From assembly GCF_001904655.1 (NCBI RefSeq), contig NZ_MRCC01000020.1:17610-81609 (forward strand): a stretch of DNA of 64,000 nt, written 5' to 3'. Shown here one piece after another: positions 58,132 to 64,000 of the stretch. Each line of letters begins with the position of its first letter. Position 1 is the stretch's first letter. The stretch comes from Chroogloeocystis siderophila 5.2 s.c.1. Lineage in GTDB: Bacteria > Cyanobacteriota > Cyanobacteriia > Cyanobacteriales > Chroococcidiopsidaceae. The notes below the pieces were generated by a model. That model was not told the DNA's origin. It worked only from the letters and a program-made list of their open reading frames with translations, and did no database searches. The translations under genes were made by a program, and so were the position numbers.

Positions 58132-58830
58132 TTATGCAGCTGTAAGTCCGTATGCCGACATCCGCATAATATCGCGGGTAGTGAAGCCGATGTTACTCAG
58201 CGCTTCACCGTATTGAATCATGAAATCTTCAACTAAAGCTTCTTTTTCCATTGCTAAGGTGTGCGCATCGTTTTCAACTGCATTGAGCATTTGCCAAACG
58301 ATAGGAAGGTTTTGACGATTTGCTTGTTCGAGTTCAGCTTTCGATGCCTCAAAGTGTTCTTTTAACCAGACTTCGCCAAAGTTGAGGTGGCTGTATTCGT
58401 CTTTGACAACGCCTTCAGTAATTTTACGGGCAAAGTCATCGGCAACAGGAATATAGATATTGTAAGCGGCGATCGCGAAGCATTCGATAATCAGTGATTG
58501 AATGAGTAAGCAAGTTACTACGTTGCCTGATTCGGCTGCTTTTTGGAAGTTCTGGTGCAATTTGGCAAAGAACTCTTGCGCAAACTGCATATCTGGTGTG
58601 ACCTGAAGATTGCGCCCACAAGCTTCAAAACCTTTCTTGTGGCGGTTTTCCATCTTCGATAAGCGAATCAGTTCCTCTTTGTGTTCTGGCAGCAGTTCCG
58701 CTAATCGGATGTAATTTTCATGGGCTTCTTTCTCCCCTTCAATCACGATCGCGTTGATGCGACTGTAAGCGTCCTTGTAGGTTTCGCTGTGGAAATCAAG
58801 TTCTGCGGCGGTGGCAGCCAGCTGCTGCAT
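58132..58830 (-). CDS. ado: aldehyde deformylating oxygenase (alkane synthase)
   Basis: 232 residues, ferritin-like di-iron enzyme that turns fatty aldehydes into alkanes plus formate. Iron ligands are visible: Glu in [12 protein letters not shown], Glu and His in [12 protein letters not shown], Glu in [13 protein letters not shown], and Glu and His in [12 protein letters not shown]. The start before [17 protein letters not shown] is normal. It heads the ado-aar-accA block on the minus strand. Confidence 0.98.
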   Translation of the reverse strand: MQQLAATAAELDFHSETYKDAYSRINAIVIEGEKEAHENYIRLAELLPEHKEELIRLSKMENRHKKGFEACGRNLQVTPDMQFAQEFFAKLHQNFQKAAESGNVVTCLLIQSLIIECFAIAAYNIYIPVADDFARKITEGVVKDEYSHLNFGEVWLKEHFEASKAELEQANRQNLPIVWQMLNAVENDAHTLAMEKEALVEDFMIQYGEALSNIGFTTRDIMRMSAYGLTAA

Positions 58831-59024
58831 AGGTCTTTTATCTCCTATTTACGTAAATCAACTGATACGAGCTTGGTTAACCTGGCAACTCAAGTGTAAA
58901 GTTGAAAATGGTTAAATTTAACTTAACAAATCTCGATGCGCTACGTTACGTTTGGTCATGAAATATTTTTTAAATTAAAAAATAATATCAGTGTTTATCA
59001 AAGCATAAAGCCAAATTAGTATCA

Positions 59025-59867
59025 ATGCCTAAAAAAAATCTCAACAACACTGCCACCCGTGAATCTATATTAGAAGTCGTTAACTTAGCTGTTCTACTAC
59101 TAGGTGCGGGTCTTATACTACTACCCCTAGGAATAGTTTTTCTGACCTCCTTTGCCCCAAAAGGCTCGACAATCACGTTAATACCACAAAATGGCTGGTC
59201 ATTAGCTAACTATCAAGACGCTTGGCAGCGAGGCAAGTTCCTGCTAGCGTTTGCGAACTCTACGCTGGTTGCACTAGCTGTGACTGCTTTTCAGCTATTT
59301 TCCTCAGCCTTGGCGGGGTATGCACTCGCGCGGTTAAAATTCCTCGGTCGGCAAGTTGTGCTACTGATTGTTTTAGCTACGCTGGTCATTCCTTTTCAAT
59401 TATTAGTTATTCCCATATTCTTGGTGCTCAAGTGGGGTCATCTCATTAACACTTACGGGGCGCTGATTCTGCCAACAGCAGTCAATGGCTTTGGGATTTT
59501 TTTGCTACGCCAGTACTTCTTGACAATTCCCATCGAGTTAGAGGAAGCGGCGGCGTTGGATGGCGCGAATCGCTGGCAAGTTTTATGGCGAGTGATGCTA
59601 CCGTTGTCGCGTCCGGCGTTGGTCACGTTGTTTTTATTTACTTTTATCGGAGAATGGAATGACTTGTTTAAACCGTTAGTGTTTACGACAAGACCAGAGT
59701 TAAGGACGGTACAACTGGCGCTAGCCGAGTTTCAAGAGCAGTTTACAAATAATTGGCCCTTACTGATGGCAGCAGTCGTGATCGCCACAATTCCCGTCGT
59801 CATCTTGTTCCTTTTCGGTCAAAGACAATTTATTCAAGGAATCGCGACGACAGGAATTAAGAATTAG
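59025..59867 (+). CDS. carbohydrate-type ABC transporter permease (MalG/UgpE family)
   Basis: 280 residues with six membrane helices. The EAA loop that touches the ATPase is ELEEAAALDGANRWQVLWRV followed by MLPLSRPAL. The N-terminus before the first helix is short. It belongs to the second-permease (MalG) class; partner permease, binding protein and ATPase genes are not adjacent, which in cyanobacteria is common. The substrate is unknown, most likely a sugar or glycoside. Confidence 0.9.
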   Translation: MPKKNLNNTATRESILEVVNLAVLLLGAGLILLPLGIVFLTSFAPKGSTITLIPQNGWSLANYQDAWQRGKFLLAFANSTLVALAVTAFQLFSSALAGYALARLKFLGRQVVLLIVLATLVIPFQLLVIPIFLVLKWGHLINTYGALILPTAVNGFGIFLLRQYFLTIPIELEEAAALDGANRWQVLWRVMLPLSRPALVTLFLFTFIGEWNDLFKPLVFTTRPELRTVQLALAEFQEQFTNNWPLLMAAVVIATIPVVILFLFGQRQFIQGIATTGIKN

Positions 59868-60011
59868 TTATGTATCTATTCTTAGAGGCGATCGCTAAAG
59901 ATTCATTGCAAAAAAATGTATCTCAGATAACAGTTAGTTATATTATGCTTACCAAAATTTGCTCCGAGAAATTTTTTTAACCCTTAATTTAAATTAATCA
60001 AGGGGGCATAT

Positions 60012-60937
60012 ATGCGTTGGCACTACAGATCGCTGTTTGTCCTGATTGCTATAGTTGGAGTAGCTGCGGTTTTTCTCTCAGACTTCTTACTACAGGCACC
60101 ACTAAAAGCAACTGAAGCACTACTACAACCTGCACCTACACAACCTTTAGGTTACTACGATTATTTTGGTAAGTTACTTAACCCACAACAAGCAGAACAA
60201 CTCGTACGTCAAAAAGGTCTCGACCCAAAATCGCCTGGTGCTTATGAACGTGTCGGGGCAGTGAAAATTACTCAACAGTTAATTGATAGTGGCGAGAATA
60301 TCTTTTTCAATCGCAAGATTGGCGATACACTTGGGTTACAACGAGTATTTGGATTTAGCGTTGGTTTTGCTCAGATTTTACCAGAAGTCACTGAAGCAAT
60401 TCTGAAATTACACGGTAAGCCGACAACCAATCTACGCATCACCCTCAAGAAGGATTTAACACTGGGTAGCCGGACTTATCGTCGAGGAAGTACGATCGAC
60501 ACGGGGTTAAATGTGGAAAAAGGTTCATTTTTTCCTCAAGGCTTGCAACTTGATGGCAATCTCAGTTGTGCCACATGTCATGCTGATCTTTCTGCGAGTG
60601 GTAAACGCTTGAAAGGAGTACCCAACGGCGAGGAGCATTACAAGTAAGATCGGATGGTCGTTTTAGTGTAGTTGATCCAACTGGCTTGGGATTGACAGGT
60701 ACATTGAGTATTGGTAAACCTGCGGATGCTGCAAGTAGCTTACGAGCATTAGTTGATCGCAATCTTCGTGCTCAAGTCGTTGCGGTTAATAAAGCTAATT
60801 CTGCTTTAGTTAGATCTAATCTTGATGGAACTGGTCATCATTTTTATGTAGACCAAGCTGCTGGTTTTACTCCAGCACAGCAAACTGACCTAGTCAACTT
60901 CTTGTTGGCACTAGATGACAATCCTGGTCGTTTTTAA
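60012..60937 (+). pseudogene. di-heme cytochrome c protein with large internal deletion
   Basis: From ATG 60012 (ribosome site AGGGGG) a frame gives a membrane-anchored start (YRSLFVLIAIVGVAAVFLSD) and a heme site LSCATCHADLS, ending KGVPNGEEHYK at TAA 60645. In another frame from about 60632 the C-terminal part of the same kind of protein follows: ALQVRSDGRFSVVDPTGLGL, LVRSNLDGTGHHFYVDQAAG and FTPAQQTDLVNFLLALDDNP to 60937. The central part, with the second heme, is missing. The join near 60628 is a deletion that also changes frame. Confidence 0.75.
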
Positions 60938-60943
60938 GTTGGG

Positions 60944-61036
60944 TAATGGGTAATGGGTGATTTTTAATAAGTAGTCTTTTCAATTACCAGTTACCAATGA
61001 CCAACTTGATAGGTAACATTTATTTTCACCTACTCA
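60944..61036. repeat. dispersed intergenic repeat, copy 2
   Basis: GGGTAATGGGTAATGGG at the left, TTAATAAGTAG, then ATTACCAGTTACCAATGACC and TTTATTTTCACCTACTCAC at the right. The element order is that of the copy at 25688-25799. The GGTAAT and ATTACC tracts can pair. Confidence 0.65.
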
Positions 61037-61041
61037 CTGAA

Positions 61042-62061
61042 TCATTCTTCTTGAATTTGCAGGCGAATGGTACGTTCTCCACTACCAAGTTGCACTTCGA
61101 CGACTTCACCACCAAGTTGTTCTAAGCAATTTAACAGCGATCGCAAATTTGGCGTACTTGCTCCAGTATCAACATACAAGCGATCTGCTAAGCTACCAAT
61201 CTTTTTCCAAGTGTTATAAAGTTTGGCAATCGTTTGCTCTAACTGCGAGGCTTGATTGACTAAATCCGCAGCAACATTGATACAACCGATTCTTAACGCT
61301 TCTTCTAGCGCTTTTTCTAAGTCTACTGACTCTTCATCGAGGGCTTGGACATTAGTTGCTGCATCAAGGTATTTGGCGAGATACCGCGCTTCAGAGGTGA
61401 CTTGTTTGAGCGTATCAACGTCAGGATTTGCGGCAACTTCCTCACGAAACACGGTTTGATGAGACTCTGGTAACTTCTCCATTTCGCGCACGAGCGGTGC
61501 AAGATAGCGGCTAGGAAGCGTATTGTCTGCGGCTTTGGCTTTGACGGTATCAGGGAGTAAATCGGACGACATCGCGGTGAATTCATCGGCTAATTGACGA
61601 ACTTCGCGCCGCGTGATGCGATCGCCTTTTTTCGCCGCGTCGGTAATCAGTTGTTGAATCTCGGGTTCAGCTTTGGCGGTTTCAATAAACGCGCGTTTGC
61701 TAAAGCAGCGCACGGTATCAGGATCGAGTTGTCCTTGTTCCATGAGTTTATCTGCACTATTCGCGAGTTGAATCATCGAATAAGCTTGACTTTTGCTGAT
61801 CTCGCGTTCTTGTAACCACTTGAGAAAGCCACTTCCGCGCGTATCGCCGTATTTCTTCTCGCGATCGCGAACTGCACGTAAAATCCGCCCCCGCCAAATT
61901 TCGGTTTGTAAATCAAAGCGATCGCATACTCGCCAAGCGGTATCTACCTGGCGTTGAAATTCCATTTCAGGAATTTGTTCATCTTCAGGATCGGGAAGTT
62001 GAAAGTTAAGGTTTGTTTGTTCCTCTAAGGCAGCAACAAAATCAATATCAGAAGATGACAT
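61042..62061 (-). CDS. conserved cyanobacterial protein of unknown function, helical
   Basis: About 339 residues. I do not recognise a family with certainty. Residues about 30-130 contain WRVCDRFDLQTEIWRGRILR and LKWLQEREISKSQAYSMIQL, reminiscent of small DNA-binding helical regions of the ParB/DUF3102 sort. The rest is mostly helical with charged heptads, and the last 50 residues form strands (EQLGGEVVEVQLGSGERTIR). No membrane helix or signal peptide. ATG at 62061 (MSSSDIDFV) is preferred to 62076. It could be a DNA- or nucleoid-associated factor, which is conjecture. Confidence 0.75.
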   Translation of the reverse strand: MSSSDIDFVAALEEQTNLNFQLPDPEDEQIPEMEFQRQVDTAWRVCDRFDLQTEIWRGRILRAVRDREKKYGDTRGSGFLKWLQEREISKSQAYSMIQLANSADKLMEQGQLDPDTVRCFSKRAFIETAKAEPEIQQLITDAAKKGDRITRREVRQLADEFTAMSSDLLPDTVKAKAADNTLPSRYLAPLVREMEKLPESHQTVFREEVAANPDVDTLKQVTSEARYLAKYLDAATNVQALDEESVDLEKALEEALRIGCINVAADLVNQASQLEQTIAKLYNTWKKIGSLADRLYVDTGASTPNLRSLLNCLEQLGGEVVEVQLGSGERTIRLQIQEE

Positions 62062-62186
62062 GAAAGGCGATCGCACAACAGCTGGATTATTATTGCATGC
62101 TCTATCGCTATAGGAAAATATTAATGTTTATGACTCAGGCAGGATGCCTAACTCCACTTAGTCACTCTTTTCCTCTAAATTCAAAA

Positions 62187-62885
62187 CTAGTTACTAGCCA
62201 CTCCCTCACTCTTCTCCCGCAACACATAACCAACGCTACGCACGGTTTGAATCAAGCGCGGTTCTTTATTAGCTTCTAGCTTGAGGCGCAAGTAGCGAAT
62301 GTAAACTTCAATGATGTTCGAGTCGCCCATAAAGTCGTAACCCCAAACTTTTTCGAGAATGCGATCGCGTGTTATCACTTCTTGAGGATGCGCGAGGAGA
62401 TACTCTAGTAAATCAAATTCTTTTGCGGTTAATTCAACTAATCGTGTCCCGCGATAAACTTCTCTGGTGCGGCGATTTAACTTCAAATCCGCAAATTGCC
62501 GTAGATCGGCGTCTATATCTTGAGTACGTCTTAGGTGCGCCCGCACTCTGGCAAGTAATTCTTCGACACTAAAGGGTTTTACAACGTAATCATCAGCACC
62601 TGCATCTAAACCGGCAACGCGATCGCTGATATCGTCTTTAGCAGTTAATAAAATGATCGGGACTTTGTCTCCATGAATCCGCAAGCGGCGGCAAACTTCT
62701 AGTCCTGATAACCCTGGTAACATCCAATCTAAAATAACTAAATCGGGATGTAATTCGCGAGCTGCGATTAACCCTGCTAGTCCGTCATGTTCTACACTGA
62801 GGCGGTAGCCTTCATAGCTTAGTTCCATCTGAACGAACTTAGCCAGCTTAATTTCGTCTTCTACTAATAAAATATGTGCTGTCAT
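62187..62885 (-). CDS. OmpR/PhoB-family response regulator
   Basis: 232 residues. Receiver domain: ILLVEDEIKLAKFV, phospho-Asp in LVILDWMLPGLSGLEV, Lys in DYVVKPFS. The winged-helix domain has VELTAKEFDLLEYLLAHPQE and NIIEVYIRYLRLKLEA with VRSVGYVLRE at the end. It starts five bases after the sensor kinase stop and is intact, while the kinase carries a stop codon. It resembles RppA/ManR-like regulators of cyanobacteria. Confidence 0.95.
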   Translation of the reverse strand: MTAHILLVEDEIKLAKFVQMELSYEGYRLSVEHDGLAGLIAARELHPDLVILDWMLPGLSGLEVCRRLRIHGDKVPIILLTAKDDISDRVAGLDAGADDYVVKPFSVEELLARVRAHLRRTQDIDADLRQFADLKLNRRTREVYRGTRLVELTAKEFDLLEYLLAHPQEVITRDRILEKVWGYDFMGDSNIIEVYIRYLRLKLEANKEPRLIQTVRSVGYVLREKSEGVASN

Positions 62886-62890
62886 GGTTG

Positions 62891-63946
62891 CTACACAGCA
62901 ATTGGTAAAGTAATAGTAAAAACACTGCCTTCACCTAATCTAGAAGCGACGGTAATACAGCCACCCATCCCATCTACAAGTGTTTTAACAATTGATAAAC
63001 CTAAACCATAACCACTAGTAGCACGGGATTCATCAACTCGATAAAATCTCTCAAAGATGCGGGCTTGTTGCTGTAAGGGAATGCCTACACCGCGATCGCA
63101 CACCTGAATTCTTGCTTGTTCTAGTTGGTCTATTTTTAAGGCAATTGGTAGGCTCAAGTCAGAGTATTTAACAGCATTATCGATCAAATTCAGCAATACT
63201 TGTTTTAAACAATGGCGATCTGCCAAAACTATGATTTCATCATTCGCCTCAATAATAATATCTCGATTGCTGTATTGCTGCGCCATTCCTGCTACTTCAG
63301 CTATTAGTGCATTGAGTGGAACAGCTTCCATATGAAAGTGTAAATGACCGCTATCCGCTCGTGCTAAGTCTAGCAAGTCCTGTAATAAACGAATTGTGCG
63401 ATCTGCTTCTGATGCTGCGGTTTCTAAAGCGTCGCGCTGCGTTGTTGTCAGATTAGTCTCGCGCCGGAGTACACTTTGCAAATAACCATAGACAATTGTG
63501 AGTGGCGTGCGTAACTCGTGGGAAACATTACTAACAAACTGTTCCTGTTGTTCCCAAGCGGCTGCAAGACGCTCTAACATCATGTTATAGGTACGTGCTA
63601 GCTCTCGAACTTCTGTAGGCGCGCGATCGCATTGTAGCTGTGCTTGTCCCAAATCTGCAGCAGAAACCTTCGCCGCAAGTTGATTAATCTGCATTAATGG
63701 CTGTAGCGAACGTTGAATGTAAAGTGCGATCGCTGCTGTAATTACGATCAATACTAGTAAACTGGTAATACCCAAACTCTGCACAACTGCCAAAAACATT
63801 GTCTGTTCGTCAGAAATATCTTACGCAATGAATAACTGTCCCCATGCATTGCCATTCATGCGCAAAGTCCTAGCACACATCACAAAGTAGCGGTGATTAA
63901 TTGCAAAGACTTGAGGGCTAGCTGGAACCTGACGTAGTGATAATAA
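62891..63946 (-). pseudogene. OmpR-type sensor histidine kinase with internal stop
   Basis: From 63799 downward a clean frame gives a membrane helix (SLLVLIVITAAIALYI), HAMP, the H box FVSNVSHELRTPLTIVYGY, and ATPase boxes LIDNAVKYS, VCDRGVGIP and GYGLGLSIVKTLVDGMGG. Upstream in the same frame the sensor domain can be read (SLRQVPASPQVFAINHRYF, NAWGQLFIA), but TAA at 63821-63823 interrupts it just before DISDEQTMFLAVV. A CAA-to-TAA change would explain it. Restart at 63799 could yield a kinase without its extracytoplasmic sensor. Similarity seems to end near 63947, where insertion-sequence-like sequence begins. Confidence 0.78.
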
Positions 63947-64000
63947 GGCGTTGCTGAAAGTTGAATGATTTAAGCAGGAAGAGGAATGGTTTTAAACTTC
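63947..64000. mobile_element. possible insertion-sequence end at window edge
   Basis: From GGCGTTGCTGAA (63947) on, the kinase reading is lost; stops appear in its frame near 63990. GGCGTTGCTGA resembles the terminal bases of several cyanobacterial IS5/IS4-type elements as I remember them. The rest of the element would lie beyond the window. Identification rests on this short stretch only. Confidence 0.3.

Overview
The window is a piece of a cyanobacterial chromosome. Support comes from the photosystem I subunit PsaK, the aerobic chlorophyll cyclase AcsF, the cyanobacterium-specific alkane pair acyl-ACP reductase and aldehyde deformylating oxygenase, a cyAbrB regulator, and frequent HIP1 octamers (GCGATCGC) inside and between genes. 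Gene content and style fit a Chroococcidiopsis/Gloeocapsopsis-like unicellular lineage, but that placement is inference. I saw no rRNA, tRNA, CRISPR array or prophage.

Layout. 0-8 kb: the end of a NarL-type two-component pair, a nucleoside/guanine-type deaminase, a K+ channel with a zinc-ribbon tail, a DUF4385-like protein, CysC, type 2 IPP isomerase and a large hybrid PAS kinase. 8-16.5 kb: PyrR, CobD/CbiB, an Rrf2 regulator, a long gene-free leader before cyAbrB, a ClC-CBS channel, a zinc-ribbon membrane protein and a GT39-type glycosyltransferase. 16.5-19.3 kb: a graveyard holding a comB pseudogene, an AraC regulator pseudogene cut by an IS1-family remnant, and the tail of a siderophore-binding protein. 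19.6-28 kb: an ABC exporter, a recombinase-like protein, a VOC protein, a pentapeptide protein, IlvD, a CYP120-like P450 and a membrane protein. 28-35.6 kb: an iron/siderophore region mixing intact genes (substrate-binding protein, AraC regulator, methyltransferase) with broken ones (TonB receptor frameshift, MFS tail, regulator fragment, aspartic protease, RelE-like toxin). 35.7-45 kb: groESL with a perfect CIRCE, a broken sulfatase, AcsF, a TM2 protein, DUF2996, and a MoaD-like protein beside ThrC. 44.7-53 kb: copper amine oxidase, a broken polyamine-type permease, Ap4A phosphorylase, an omega-transaminase, a lipid kinase, a site-2 protease and PsaK. 53-59 kb: TrpF convergent on the block ado-aar-accA-SDR-folE. 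59-64 kb: a sugar-type ABC permease, a deleted di-heme cytochrome, an unrecognised cyanobacterial protein, and an OmpR-type regulator behind a sensor kinase that carries a stop codon and may be cut by an insertion sequence at the window edge.

The most striking property is the number of recently broken genes: about a dozen in 64 kb. Several lesions can be read precisely (an 8-bp tandem duplication in the sulfatase, a 4-bp duplication in the permease, single stop codons in the AraC regulator, protease and kinase, a large deletion in the cytochrome). Two siderophore-type loci, one fossil and one partly intact, lie 12-15 kb apart and carry related genes.
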